Below are positions 8,468-17,274 of a stretch of DNA of 64,000 nucleotides, in pieces. The notes under the pieces are model-generated. The model was given only the letters and a program-made list of their open reading frames with translations. It searched no databases and was not told the DNA's origin. Position numbers and translations under genes: made by a program. The stretch's first letter is position 1, and each line of letters opens with the position of its first letter. Source of the stretch: Krasilnikoviella flava (GTDB lineage Bacteria; Actinomycetota; Actinomycetes; Actinomycetales; Cellulomonadaceae); contig NZ_FUZQ01000004.1 of NCBI RefSeq assembly GCF_900167525.1, positions 430,747 through 494,746 on the forward strand, given 5' to 3'.

Positions 8468-9754
8468 ATGAACGCAAGGGCGCGATGGATCCGGGGGGTC
8501 GCCGGGACGGCGGTCGCCGTGCTGGGCATGTCGGCACTGGCGGCGTGCGGTTCGGGGGAGGACTCCGGGGACGGCGGCGTGACGACGCTGACCATGACGG
8601 TGTGGGGCGGCGACGTCGACAAGAAGTCCTACCAGCAGCGCGTGGACATGCTCGAGGAGGCGCACCCCGACATCAAGGTCGACCTGCAGCTCATCCCGAG
8701 CGAGCAGTACGAGCAGAAGGTGCAGACGATGATCGCGGGCGGCAACGGCCCCGACATCATGCAGGTGGCCGAGGGCGTCAACGTCTACTCGTCGAAGAAC
8801 CAGATCCTGCCGCTCGACGAGTACGCGTCGAAGGCGGGCCTGGACCTCTCCGAGCGTTTCGGCCCGACGGGCAGCCTGTACTCCTACGAGGACAAGGTCT
8901 ACGCGATCCCGGACCGCTCGGGCGCGATGATCGTCTACTACAACAAGGACCTCTTCGACGCCGCGGGCGTGGACTACCCTACGGCCGACTGGACGCAGGA
9001 GGACGCCCAGGCCGCGATGGAGAAGCTCACCGTGCCGGGCAAGCAGTGGGGCTACGGCGGCGCCGGCTGGTGGGCGCAGTGGTGGAGCTTCGCCTATCAG
9101 AACGGCGGGCAGATCATCGACGACGCGGGCGCCCCCACGGCGAACTCGCCCGAGGTGGTCGACGCCCTGCAGTGGGCCAACGACCTGACGTTCAAGGACC
9201 ACGTGGTGCCCACCGCGGCCGAGTACGCCGACATGGGTCCAGACATGGGCGGCGACCCGGCCTTCGCCGCGCAGAAGGTCGCGATGAACACCACGGGGTT
9301 CTGGGCCATCGGCGGCCTCCTCGAGGCGGACTTCGCATGGGACATCGCGCCCATGTGGCAGGGCGAGGAGCAGGCCGTGTCCGCCTTCGGCTCTGGGCTG
9401 GCGATCTCGCGCGACTCCGAGAGCCCCGACAAGGCCTTCGAGGCGATCGACTACCTCACCGACACCGACGCGCAGCAGGTCATCATCGACAACGCCCAGG
9501 ACGTGCCGGCCAACGTCGAGGTGCAGCAGTCGGACGCGTTCCTGAAGCCGGAGTGGGCCACCAAGGACATCAACATGGGCGCGTTCGCCCAGTCGTCCGA
9601 CTTCGTGTTCACGTCGCCGCTCATCCCCGAGTGGAACGAGATGCAGGCGGCCTTCGACGACAACCTGGGCACGTTCTGGAACGAGGGCGGCGACGCGAAG
9701 ACGCAGCTCGACGCCATCCAGACCGAGCTCGAGTCGATCGTCGGCCAGGGCTGA
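8468..9754 (+). CDS. Sugar ABC transporter substrate-binding lipoprotein (CUT1 family)
   Basis: A 428-residue extracellular sugar-binding protein anchored to the membrane. The signal peptide ends in a lipobox LAAC with the lipidated Cys at residue 27. The mature protein begins with the TLTMTVWGGD strand typical of family 1 extracellular solute-binding proteins. ERFGPTGSLYSYEDKVYAIP and the GSGLAISRDSESPDKAFEAI segment are conserved in CUT1 binding proteins. A GGCGGAG Shine-Dalgarno sequence precedes the ATG. It is the first gene of an operon with two permeases and a GH35 galactosidase, so the ligand is probably a beta-galactoside or galacto-oligosaccharide; that is inference from context. Confidence 0.93.
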   Translation: MNARARWIRGVAGTAVAVLGMSALAACGSGEDSGDGGVTTLTMTVWGGDVDKKSYQQRVDMLEEAHPDIKVDLQLIPSEQYEQKVQTMIAGGNGPDIMQVAEGVNVYSSKNQILPLDEYASKAGLDLSERFGPTGSLYSYEDKVYAIPDRSGAMIVYYNKDLFDAAGVDYPTADWTQEDAQAAMEKLTVPGKQWGYGGAGWWAQWWSFAYQNGGQIIDDAGAPTANSPEVVDALQWANDLTFKDHVVPTAAEYADMGPDMGGDPAFAAQKVAMNTTGFWAIGGLLEADFAWDIAPMWQGEEQAVSAFGSGLAISRDSESPDKAFEAIDYLTDTDAQQVIIDNAQDVPANVEVQQSDAFLKPEWATKDINMGAFAQSSDFVFTSPLIPEWNEMQAAFDDNLGTFWNEGGDAKTQLDAIQTELESIVGQG

Positions 9755-9756
9755 CG

Positions 9757-10740
9757 GTGGCCACCGACCTCGGCGCCGTCCTCGGCGCGGCGCGGGCCCA
9801 GGGCCCGCGCCGCGCCCGGGGCCGGCGCGCGGACCGCCTGCCCCGCCCCAAGCTGTCGCGGCGCGGCCGGACGGAGGCCCGGTTCTTCTGGCTCTTCGTC
9901 TCGCCGTGGCTCGTCGGCTTCCTCGGGTTCCTGCTGGGCCCGATGATCGCGTCGGTGTACATCTCGCTCACCGAGTGGGACTCGTTCACACCGCCGGTGT
10001 TCGTGGGCCTGGACAACTACGTGCAGGCCCTCACCGGCGACCCGGTGTTCTGGCAGGCGCTCTGGAACACCTTCTACTACGCCGCGATCTCGGTGCCGCT
10101 CGGCCTCGCGGTCGGCCTGTGGCTGGCCAACCTCCTCAACAAGAGGGTCCGCGGCCGCAAGTTCTTCCGCACGATGATCTACCTGCCCACGCTGGTGCCG
10201 CTGGTGGCCACCGCGATGGTGTTCAAGATGGTGCTGGCGCCGTCCGGCCCGCTGAACGACCTGCTCGGCCTGGTCGGGGTCGAGGGCCCCAACTGGCTGC
10301 TCGACCCGCTGTGGGTCAAGCCGGCGCTGATCGTGCTCTCCGCCTGGGGCGCCGGGAGCGCCACGGTGCTGCTCCTCAGTGCCATGAACGGCATCCCGCG
10401 GGAGTTCTACGAGGCGGCCGAGATCGACGGCGCCGGGCCGTTCCGGCAGTTCTGGTCGATCACGTTCCCGCAGATCACGCCGATCATCTTCTTCAACCTG
10501 ATCATGGGATTGATCGGCGCGTTCCAGATCTTCTCGCAGGTGTACATCCTCACCCAGGGTGGGCCCGACAACGCCAGCATGATGGTGGTGCCGCTGCTGT
10601 TCGACCAGGCCTTCGGGTTCTACCACTTCGGCTACGCGTCCGCCGTCGCCTGGTTGCTGTTCGTGGTCATCATCGGCTTCACCGCGCTCGCGTTCCGCAC
10701 GTCCCGCCGCTGGGTGTTCTACGAGACGGAGGTGCGGTGA
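9757..10740 (+). CDS. Sugar ABC transporter permease (MalF-type)
   Basis: A 327-residue inner-membrane permease. The first membrane segment (FFWLFVSPWLVGFLGFLLGP) starts near residue 47 after a basic, proline-containing cytoplasmic tail. The EAA loop EFYEAAEIDGAGPFRQFW near residue 215 contacts the ATPase. The GTG at 9757 lies two bases after the binding-protein stop, and the gene overlaps the next permease by one base, so the genes are translationally coupled. No ATP-binding subunit gene is present nearby; in actinobacteria such importers usually share the MsiK ATPase encoded elsewhere. Confidence 0.93.
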   Translation: MATDLGAVLGAARAQGPRRARGRRADRLPRPKLSRRGRTEARFFWLFVSPWLVGFLGFLLGPMIASVYISLTEWDSFTPPVFVGLDNYVQALTGDPVFWQALWNTFYYAAISVPLGLAVGLWLANLLNKRVRGRKFFRTMIYLPTLVPLVATAMVFKMVLAPSGPLNDLLGLVGVEGPNWLLDPLWVKPALIVLSAWGAGSATVLLLSAMNGIPREFYEAAEIDGAGPFRQFWSITFPQITPIIFFNLIMGLIGAFQIFSQVYILTQGGPDNASMMVVPLLFDQAFGFYHFGYASAVAWLLFVVIIGFTALAFRTSRRWVFYETEVR

Positions 10741-11669
10741 TGGCCGCAGCGACCCAGGCCCCACCCGTGGCACCCGCCGACCCGGGCGTCGCGCCCGGCC
10801 GCGGAGCCACGGCCCGCACACTCAAGGCGTTCAAGGCGACGCCGGTCACCTACGCGGTGCTGCTGATCGTCTCGGCGGTCTTCTTCGTGCCGCTGATCCT
10901 CATGGTCTCCATCGCGCTGTCGAGCGACCAGACCAGCGCGCAGAACGCGTTCACCGTGATCCCGACCGAGTTCGGTTGGTCGAACTTCAGCACCGTGTTC
11001 ACCGCCACGGGGCTGCCCGTGGGCCGGTTCGTGCTCAACTCGGTGATCATCGCGACCCTGTCCGCCGTCGGCCAGGTGCTCTCGTCGTCGCTGGTCGGGT
11101 ACGCGTTCGCCCGCCTGCGCGCCCCCGGTAAGAACGTCATGTTCGTCGTCGTGCTCGCCACGATGATGATCCCGGCGCAGATCACGATGATCCCGCAGTT
11201 CCTGCTGTTCAAGGAGCTGGGCTGGGTGAACACCTACCTGCCGCTCATCGTGCCGAGCTTCTTCTCGAACGCGTTCAACGTGTTCCTCGTGCGGCAGTTC
11301 GTCTCCCGCATCCCGAGCGAGATGGACGAGGCCGCGCAGGTGGACGGGCTCGGCTACTTCGGCATCTACCGGCGCATCGTGCTGCCCATGATGTGGCCGA
11401 TCCTCACGGCCATCGCGATCTTCACGCTCACGCACGCGTGGGGCGACTTCATGGGCCCGCTCATCTACCTGAACTCCGAGGAGATGATGCCGCTCGCGCT
11501 CGGCCTGCAGTACATGACCTCCACGAGCAACGCCATGCAGCTGCCACCGTGGAACCTCGTCATGGTCGGGTCGATCATGCTCACGCTGCCGATGATCGTC
11601 GTGTACTACCTCGGCCAGAAGTACCTGTACGAGATGAACGTCTCCGTCGGAAGCGCAGGTGTGAAGTGA
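10740..11669 (+). CDS. Sugar ABC transporter permease (MalG-type)
   Basis: A 309-residue partner permease. It has six predicted membrane segments, beginning with VTYAVLLIVSAVFFVPLILM near residue 37. The EAA motif EMDEAAQVDGLGYFGIY lies near residue 195. The ATG at 10740 shares its A with the TGA of the upstream permease (TGATG), and the stop overlaps the GH35 start by four bases. The protein forms the transmembrane heterodimer with the MalF-type subunit encoded just upstream. Confidence 0.94.
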   Translation: MAAATQAPPVAPADPGVAPGRGATARTLKAFKATPVTYAVLLIVSAVFFVPLILMVSIALSSDQTSAQNAFTVIPTEFGWSNFSTVFTATGLPVGRFVLNSVIIATLSAVGQVLSSSLVGYAFARLRAPGKNVMFVVVLATMMIPAQITMIPQFLLFKELGWVNTYLPLIVPSFFSNAFNVFLVRQFVSRIPSEMDEAAQVDGLGYFGIYRRIVLPMMWPILTAIAIFTLTHAWGDFMGPLIYLNSEEMMPLALGLQYMTSTSNAMQLPPWNLVMVGSIMLTLPMIVVYYLGQKYLYEMNVSVGSAGVK

Positions 11670-14290
11670 CGACCGTGACCAGCAGCAGCGTCGAGATCGG
11701 GCCCTCGGGCCTCGTGGTCGACGGCGAGGAGAAGGTGCTGCTGTGCGCCTCCCTCTTCTCCTTCCGGCTGCCCCGCGAGGAGTGGGCGGCCCGCCTCGCC
11801 CAGGTGCGGGCGACGGGATACGACGCCGTCGACGTCTACGTGCCGTGGAACTTCCACGAGCTCGAGCCCGGCCGGTGGGACTTCACCGGGCGGCGCGACG
11901 TCGGCACCTTCCTCGACCTCGCGCACGAGGCGGGCCTGCTCGTGGTCGCCCGGCCCGGGCCGTACATCTGCTCCGAGTGGGACGGCGGCGCGCTGCCCGC
12001 GTGGTTGACGCTCGAGCCCGGGCTGCGCCTGCGGCAGGCCGAGCCGCGGTACCTGGAGCACGTGCGCGAGTGGTTCGAACAGGTGCTGCCGGTCCTGGCC
12101 GCACGCCAGCACGGGCGCGGCGGCAGCGTCGTGGCCGTGCAGCTGGAGAACGAGCTCGACTTCTTCGACTGCGACGACCGGGCGGGCTACGTCGGGGCGC
12201 TCGCGGACCTGGCGCGCGGGCACGGGATCACGGTGCCGCTCGTCGCGTGCGCCGGCCAGGGCGACCTCGTCGGCGCGACGGGCGGGGTCGACGGCGTCGT
12301 GCCCGCGTTCAACTTCTACCCCGACGACCGGTCGCCCCACGTCGAGGCCGAGGTGCGACGCTACGCCGAGCTGGTCGCCGGGCGCGGGGAGCCGCTGCTG
12401 GTCACCGAGACCAACCGCCGGCACGTCACGCTGCGCCGGCTGCTGGTCAGCGGCGCGACCCTGCTCGCCCCGTACCTCCAGGCCTCCGGCTTCGACCTGG
12501 GATACACGCCGTCGGTCGGCAACTGGGGCGAGCCCGGCAGCTTCATGACGCACGACTACGACTTCGGCGGGTTCCTCTCGCCGACCGGGGTCGCGCGGCC
12601 GGAGGTGGCGCAAGGGCGTGTGCTGGCGGCCGTCGCGCGGACGCTCGGCCCGGCGCTGGCGCGCGCCGTGCCCCGGCCGGCGTCCCACGCGTATGCGACC
12701 GACGCCCCGACGAGCGTGTCGCCGTCGCTCCTGGAACTCCACGGCGGGGGGACGCTGCTCGGCGTGCCGAACCTCGGGGAGTCGTGGGCCACGGCCACGG
12801 TGCCGGTCGGCGGCGGGCGCGCCGACGTGGAGGTCCCGCTGCCGCCCGAGTCGTGCCTGCTGGTGCTGCGCGACCTGCCGCTCGACGCCCTCGGGGCGGC
12901 GGGCACGCTGCGCCTGTCGACCGCCGACCTCGTCGGGGCGGGGCCGGACGGTCTCGAGCTCGCCTCCTGTGGTGCGGCGGTCGTCGTGCTCGAGGCGCCC
13001 CACGGCGAGACGACCGTCGTGGAGCTGGCCGCACCCGGCCCCGGCGCACCGGTGCGGCAGGTCGCGCGCGCGGGCGACGAACGGTGGGACCTCGTCCTGC
13101 GGCACCCCGAGGACGTTCCGGGGCCGGTGGGAGCCGATGTCGCCCTCGTCGGGAACGACACGGCGGACGCCGACCCCTTCGAGGACACGACCGTTCCCGC
13201 GTCCGAGGTCGTCGGCGCGGTCCGGCTCGCCGCACCGACCCGGCGGGGCGGCGGGGAGCGGTACGACCTCCCGCCCGCGTCCGAGGAGGTCGGCGTCCAC
13301 CGCGGCCGTACGCACTACGCGGCCGACGTCGCCGGGGCCGCCGAGCTCGTGATCGAGGGTGCGGGCGACATGGTCGACCTCGCCCTCGACGGCGTCGCGC
13401 TGCCGACGCTCGCGCGCTTCGGCGCCGCCGTCGTCGTCCCGACCGGCGGCGCGGGGCACCTGGAGGCGACCGTCGAGACCTGGGGCCACGCCAACTTCGA
13501 CGACGCCCGGCTGCCGGGGCTGCGGGCCGGGTCCCTGCGCGGGCTCGGCCGCGTCTGGTCGGTCGTGGCGCGCGACGACGTGTCCGCGCTCTGGAGCGTC
13601 ACGGCGGGGGAGCAGCAGGCGGGCGACCCGGCGCCGCTGCGCACGCTCGGCGGGTGGAGCAGCACGCGCGTCGGCCGGCCGGTGACCTATCGCCGTCCGC
13701 TCCCCGTCGACGGCGCGCACCACCACGTCCTGCGCCTGGACGGCGTGCCGGGGTCGGTCGACGTGCTGGTGGACGGCGCGCGGCGCACGGTGGTGGCCGA
13801 GGACCCGTGGCTGCACCTGGCGCCAGGGGAGGGGGCGCACGTCGAGGTCACGCTGCCGCACGCGCCCGGCGCGCTCGGCGGGGCGGAGCTGCTGCGCCTC
13901 GCCCCCGTGCGCGGGTGGCAGGTGGAGCCGCAGCCGGACACGGCGATCCTGGACCTCGCCGCGCGGCCGGCCGAGGGGGTGGAGGTCGGGCTGCCGCTGG
14001 ACCTGGAGCCCGGTGACGAGGCGTGGCTGGACGTGCCGCTGCCGGCGGGTGGACGGTCCCTGTGGTTCGCCGGCACCCAGGTGCGGGTGAGCGCCTTCGC
14101 GCACGGCGAGCTGCTGGGGCGGGTCTGGCTCGGCGACCCGGCCGCGCCGCGGTTCTCCGGCGGTCGACCCACCCGGCTGTGGCTTCCCGCGGCCTGGAAC
14201 GACGGCGGGCTACGCTTGCTCGTGCGCGCGACTGCCGGGCCGGACCGGCCGCGGCTGGCGCGTCTTCGCACCGTCGCCACCCAGGAGTGA
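11666..14290 (+). CDS. Glycoside hydrolase family 35 beta-galactosidase
   Basis: An 874-residue exo-beta-galactosidase. The N-terminal TIM barrel has DVYVPWNFHELEPG and ARPGPYICSEWDGG, the classic GH35 signature. The acid/base Glu is E163 in QLENELDF, and the nucleophile is probably E248 in LVTETNRR. Beyond about residue 350 are beta-rich accessory domains, including a jelly-roll-like C-terminal part. There is no signal peptide, so it should act in the cytoplasm on sugar brought in by the transporter encoded upstream. The GTG at 11666 overlaps the permease stop (GTGA). Substrate linkage cannot be assigned. Confidence 0.9.
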   Translation: MTTVTSSSVEIGPSGLVVDGEEKVLLCASLFSFRLPREEWAARLAQVRATGYDAVDVYVPWNFHELEPGRWDFTGRRDVGTFLDLAHEAGLLVVARPGPYICSEWDGGALPAWLTLEPGLRLRQAEPRYLEHVREWFEQVLPVLAARQHGRGGSVVAVQLENELDFFDCDDRAGYVGALADLARGHGITVPLVACAGQGDLVGATGGVDGVVPAFNFYPDDRSPHVEAEVRRYAELVAGRGEPLLVTETNRRHVTLRRLLVSGATLLAPYLQASGFDLGYTPSVGNWGEPGSFMTHDYDFGGFLSPTGVARPEVAQGRVLAAVARTLGPALARAVPRPASHAYATDAPTSVSPSLLELHGGGTLLGVPNLGESWATATVPVGGGRADVEVPLPPESCLLVLRDLPLDALGAAGTLRLSTADLVGAGPDGLELASCGAAVVVLEAPHGETTVVELAAPGPGAPVRQVARAGDERWDLVLRHPEDVPGPVGADVALVGNDTADADPFEDTTVPASEVVGAVRLAAPTRRGGGERYDLPPASEEVGVHRGRTHYAADVAGAAELVIEGAGDMVDLALDGVALPTLARFGAAVVVPTGGAGHLEATVETWGHANFDDARLPGLRAGSLRGLGRVWSVVARDDVSALWSVTAGEQQAGDPAPLRTLGGWSSTRVGRPVTYRRPLPVDGAHHHVLRLDGVPGSVDVLVDGARRTVVAEDPWLHLAPGEGAHVEVTLPHAPGALGGAELLRLAPVRGWQVEPQPDTAILDLAARPAEGVEVGLPLDLEPGDEAWLDVPLPAGGRSLWFAGTQVRVSAFAHGELLGRVWLGDPAAPRFSGGRPTRLWLPAAWNDGGLRLLVRATAGPDRPRLARLRTVATQE

Positions 14291-14292
14291 CC

Positions 14293-15525
14293 ATGGCAGT
14301 CGAGAGGCGGACGTCGCGCGACATCCGCAGCGAGTCCCGGCTGGACGTGATGCACGCCCTGCTGTCGGCCGAGGAGGCCACGCGGAACGACCTGGCCCGT
14401 GCGACGGGGCTCAGCCCCGCCACCGTGGCCACCGTCGTCGGCGACCTGCTGTCCGAGGGGATCGTCACCGAGTCCCGCCTGAGCGCAGGACGCGTCGGGC
14501 GGCCCACGACCAGCCTGCGCATCAACGCCGACCGGGGCCGTGTCGTCGGCATCGACGTCGCGGAGACCTACGTCCGCGCGATCGTGTTCGACGCCGCGCT
14601 CCGCGAGGTCGCGGGGGTGGAGACGCCGCGCGACGAGCACGAGAGCTCGCCCGAGTACGTCGTGGAGGGCATCGGCCGCACCTTCGAGGCCGCGCTCGAC
14701 CGGGCAGGCGTCGGCGCCGAGGACGTCCTCGGGGTCGGGGTGGCGCTGCCCGGCATCGTGCAACGGGCGTCCGGGGTCGTCGTCGTCGTCCCGCACTGGA
14801 GCTGGCACTCCGTGGAGCTGGACAGCCTGCGCGACCGTATCGGTGTGCCGCTCGTGCTGGACAACCCCCTCAAGGCGATCGCGACCGCGGAGCTCTGGTT
14901 CGGTACCGGGCGCGAGTCGGACTCCATGGTGACCGTCAACCTCGGCACCGGGGTGGGCGCGGGCATCGTCCTCGAAGGGCGGATCCTGCGCGGCGCGACC
15001 AACGCGGCCGGCGAGTGGGGGCACTCGCTGCTCGCGATCGACGGCCGGAGGTGCCGGTGCGGGCGGCAGGGCTGCGTCGAGGCGTACGTCGGCGCGCCCG
15101 GTATCCAGCAGACCCTGCGCGAGGTCGCCCCCGAGCACCCGCTCTGCGACCTGGAGATGCAGCAGGAGTTCATCCAGGCGCTCGCGGCGGCCAGCGCGGC
15201 GGACACGCCCGACCCCGCCGTCGAGGAGACCCTCGCGATCACGGCGCGCTACCTCGGCTCGGCGCTCGCCGACCTGGTGGCCGTGGTGAACCCGGAGCGG
15301 GTCACCCTCACGGGCTGGACCACCTGGGCGCTCGGCGACCGCCTCCTGCCGCTCACCCGCGCCCGGCTCGACGAGGAGGCGCCGGGGGAGTCCGCCGCCG
15401 GCCTGCGCCTGGAGATCTCGACGGTGCGCAGCAACTCCGTGGCCACCGGCGTCGCGATGATCGCCCTGGAGCGCTTCCTCGGCGACGTCGGGCTCGTCAC
15501 GACGCGGGTGCCGATCGCGCTCTGA
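14293..15525 (+). CDS. ROK-family transcriptional regulator
   Basis: A 410-residue ROK repressor. The winged HTH at about residues 20-75 contains NDLARATGLSPATVATVVGDLL and the wing GRVGRPTT. The sugar-kinase-like domain follows, with IDVAETYVRAIVFD and NLGTGVGAGIV. The zinc-binding cluster CRCGRQGC (C254, C256, C261) is intact. The gene starts two bases after the GH35 stop, so it is the last gene of the operon and likely autoregulates it. The kinase fold probably senses the imported sugar or a derivative. Confidence 0.92.
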   Translation: MAVERRTSRDIRSESRLDVMHALLSAEEATRNDLARATGLSPATVATVVGDLLSEGIVTESRLSAGRVGRPTTSLRINADRGRVVGIDVAETYVRAIVFDAALREVAGVETPRDEHESSPEYVVEGIGRTFEAALDRAGVGAEDVLGVGVALPGIVQRASGVVVVVPHWSWHSVELDSLRDRIGVPLVLDNPLKAIATAELWFGTGRESDSMVTVNLGTGVGAGIVLEGRILRGATNAAGEWGHSLLAIDGRRCRCGRQGCVEAYVGAPGIQQTLREVAPEHPLCDLEMQQEFIQALAAASAADTPDPAVEETLAITARYLGSALADLVAVVNPERVTLTGWTTWALGDRLLPLTRARLDEEAPGESAAGLRLEISTVRSNSVATGVAMIALERFLGDVGLVTTRVPIAL

Positions 15526-15547
15526 GCGGCTGTCGATCGGTACGACG

Positions 15548-15582
15548 AAGGCCCCTGTCCTGCGGTGCAGGTCAGGGGCCTT
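15548..15582. terminator. Bidirectional hairpin terminator
   Basis: A 16-bp stem with a single mismatch and a three-base loop (AAGGCCCCTG ... CAGGGGCCTT) between the ROK gene stop and the 3' end of tRNA-Asn on the other strand. It is followed by TTGTTC on the plus strand and GTCGTACC on the minus strand. The position between convergent units and the near-perfect stem support a terminator for both. Confidence 0.75.
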
Positions 15583-15590
15583 GTTCGATG

Positions 15591-15663
<73 letters not shown>

Positions 15664-15715
15664 TCGCATGGTCGTCCGGCCGGCGGCCTTCGAACCGGGA
15701 AGAACATTACCAGGC

Positions 15716-16228
15716 TCACACGGGTAGTCCCGACGCTCCCCGGACCCTGGACTCCGTGGCGTCCACCACTCGGGCCACCCGCGGATCGTCGAGGTCGACG
15801 CCCGACCCGGCGACGGCCTGCGAGAAGAACCGGCCGTCCGCCGTCCGCCGCACGGCGACCTTCACGTCTCCGCCCGGCACGGCGACCGTCTCGGACAGCA
15901 CGACCGACCACTGGACCCGTTCCCGCAAGGTCTGGGGGAACGGCGTGCGCTCGGGGTCCACGAGCCGCAGCAGGGTGTCCGGGGCGGCATCCACCCACTC
16001 GATCGACAGCTCCGACCGTTCGGGGTCGAACACCCCCCGGTCGACGTCGCACCACGGGCGTCGCGTGACGACGTCCTGCGCGCCGGGGCCGACGACGACC
16101 AGGTCGGCCGTCGTCGCCACGGCCCAGCGGTCGTCGGCGAGCTCGGCGGACGTGAGGATCCGCTCGCCGCGGGCCAGGGGGAGGGCGCGTCGCACGTCGT
16201 CGGGCAGGGGGGAGCGGCGGAACCACAT
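15716..16228 (-). CDS. Conserved hypothetical actinobacterial protein
   Basis: A 170-residue soluble protein without a signal peptide or membrane segment. It starts MWFRRSPLPDDV and has an N-terminal half rich in short beta strands (ILTSAELADDRWAVATTADL), suggesting a small beta-rich PH-like or photolyase-independent fold, followed by VAVRRTADGRFFSQAVAGSG. I recognise the pattern as a protein found near tRNA genes in Micrococcales but know no function. It is followed in the genome by tRNA-Asn on the same strand. Confidence 0.75.
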   Translation of the reverse strand: MWFRRSPLPDDVRRALPLARGERILTSAELADDRWAVATTADLVVVGPGAQDVVTRRPWCDVDRGVFDPERSELSIEWVDAAPDTLLRLVDPERTPFPQTLRERVQWSVVLSETVAVPGGDVKVAVRRTADGRFFSQAVAGSGVDLDDPRVARVVDATESRVRGASGLPV

Positions 16229-16259
16229 GGCGACACCGTACCGACCGCTGCCGGGCGGG

Positions 16260-16670
16260 TCAGCCCGCTGCAGCGTCGCGGTCCTCGCCGGACCGGGTCG
16301 CCGGGTCGGGCGCGGCCTGCTCGCGCTCCCGCTTGAGGCGGGCCTGCTCCAGCAGCCAACGCATCTCGGCGTCGTCGTCGGGGCTCGAGGGGGCGTCGTC
16401 GGTCTCCCAGGTCCGCCGGCGCCCGGGGTACTGCGCGGGCGGCACCGGGCCGGCGGGGTAACCGGTGCGCGGCGCCGGGCGCCGGTGCGCGCGTGCGCGC
16501 CGGCTCACGACGAGCCGCGCGACCGACCCGGCGAACGGGAGCAGCAGGATGATGAGGATCCAGAAGCCCTTCTGGATGCCGCCGCCGTCCTCCTCGTCGG
16601 ACTGGACGACGTCCACCAGGGCGTAGACGACGAGCGCGAGGTAGGCCAGCATCGGCAGCACGCGGAGCAT
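16260..16670 (-). CDS. PLDc_N-domain membrane protein
   Basis: A 136-residue membrane protein. The N-terminal ~55 residues hold two membrane segments (MLAYLALVVYALVDVV and FWILIILLLPFAGSVARLVV) separated by a short acidic loop. This is the phospholipase D/cardiolipin-synthase N-terminal domain pattern (PLDc_N). The rest is a disordered, charged cytoplasmic tail ending in a short helix (EMRWLLEQARLKRERE). No catalytic HKD domain is present, so it is the stand-alone form common in actinobacteria, of unknown role. It follows tRNA-Ile2 on the same strand. Confidence 0.82.
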   Translation of the reverse strand: MLRVLPMLAYLALVVYALVDVVQSDEEDGGGIQKGFWILIILLLPFAGSVARLVVSRRARAHRRPAPRTGYPAGPVPPAQYPGRRRTWETDDAPSSPDDDAEMRWLLEQARLKREREQAAPDPATRSGEDRDAAAG

Positions 16671-16749
16671 GGACCCGGAGCGTAGCGGCTCGGGACCCGC
16701 GCGTGTACCCCTGTGACCTGGTGCGACATGATCGTCGTGGCGCCGTCGG

Positions 16750-16823
16750 TGCCCCGTGCCGGACTTGAACCGGCGACCGATCGATTATGAGTCGACTGCT
16801 CTGACCAGCTGAGCTAACGGGGC
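16750..16823 (-). tRNA. tRNA-Ile2 (CAT anticodon, lysidine type)
   Basis: A 74-base cloverleaf on the minus strand with acceptor GCCCCGT/ACGGGGC and discriminator A. The anticodon loop is CTCATAA. A CAT anticodon could be Met or the minor Ile tRNA. The body (TTAGCTCAG, GACTCATAATCG, GGTTCAAGTCC) closely matches the Escherichia coli tRNA-Ile2 pattern as I recall it, so I call Ile2, whose wobble C is converted to lysidine by TilS to read AUA. CCA is not encoded. Confidence 0.82.
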
Positions 16824-16896
16824 GCGCGGCGAGCATATCGGCCCGGCGCAACGACCAGGGGGTGCGCCGGGCAGGGACCCGCGGTGTCATGGGGTC

Positions 16897-17274
16897 GTGA
16901 CCATCGCCGTGAAGCGTGTGTACGACGACCCGACCGCGGACGACGGGACGCGCGTGCTCGTGGACCGGCTGTGGCCGCGCGGGGTGTCCAAGGAGCACGC
17001 CCACCTGGACCGCTGGTGCAAGGAGGTCGCGCCGTCGACGGAGCTGCGGACGTGGTTCCATCACGACCCGCAGCGGTTCGACGAGTTCGATCGCCGTTAT
17101 CGCGACGAGCTCGCGGGCAACCCGGAAGTGGCCGGGCTCGCGGCGCTGGGCGCCGGAGACCGGAAGCTCACGCTGCTCTACTCGGCGCGGGACACGGAGC
17201 ACAACCAGGCGCTGGTGCTGCGCGAGGTACTGCTGTCCTACCGGGACGAGACCGCGTCCGGCTCCGGGGCCTGA
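16897..17274 (+). CDS. DUF488 family protein
   Basis: A 125-residue DUF488 protein. The conserved elements RVYDDP, VDRLWPRGVSKE near residue 28, the WCKEVAPSTELRTWFHHDP segment and LTLLYSARDTEHNQA are all present. The family is widespread in bacteria and its biochemical role is unsettled. The start is GTG at 16897, just before the first conserved strand. Its 3' end overlaps the convergent acyltransferase gene by 37 bases. Confidence 0.9.
   Translation: MTIAVKRVYDDPTADDGTRVLVDRLWPRGVSKEHAHLDRWCKEVAPSTELRTWFHHDPQRFDEFDRRYRDELAGNPEVAGLAALGAGDRKLTLLYSARDTEHNQALVLREVLLSYRDETASGSGA

Noticed and set aside
8146-9756. Open frame upstream of the MalF-type permease that would make an 864-residue protein.
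   Set aside because: It overlaps the binding-protein gene in another frame and the permease homology begins at GTG 9757.
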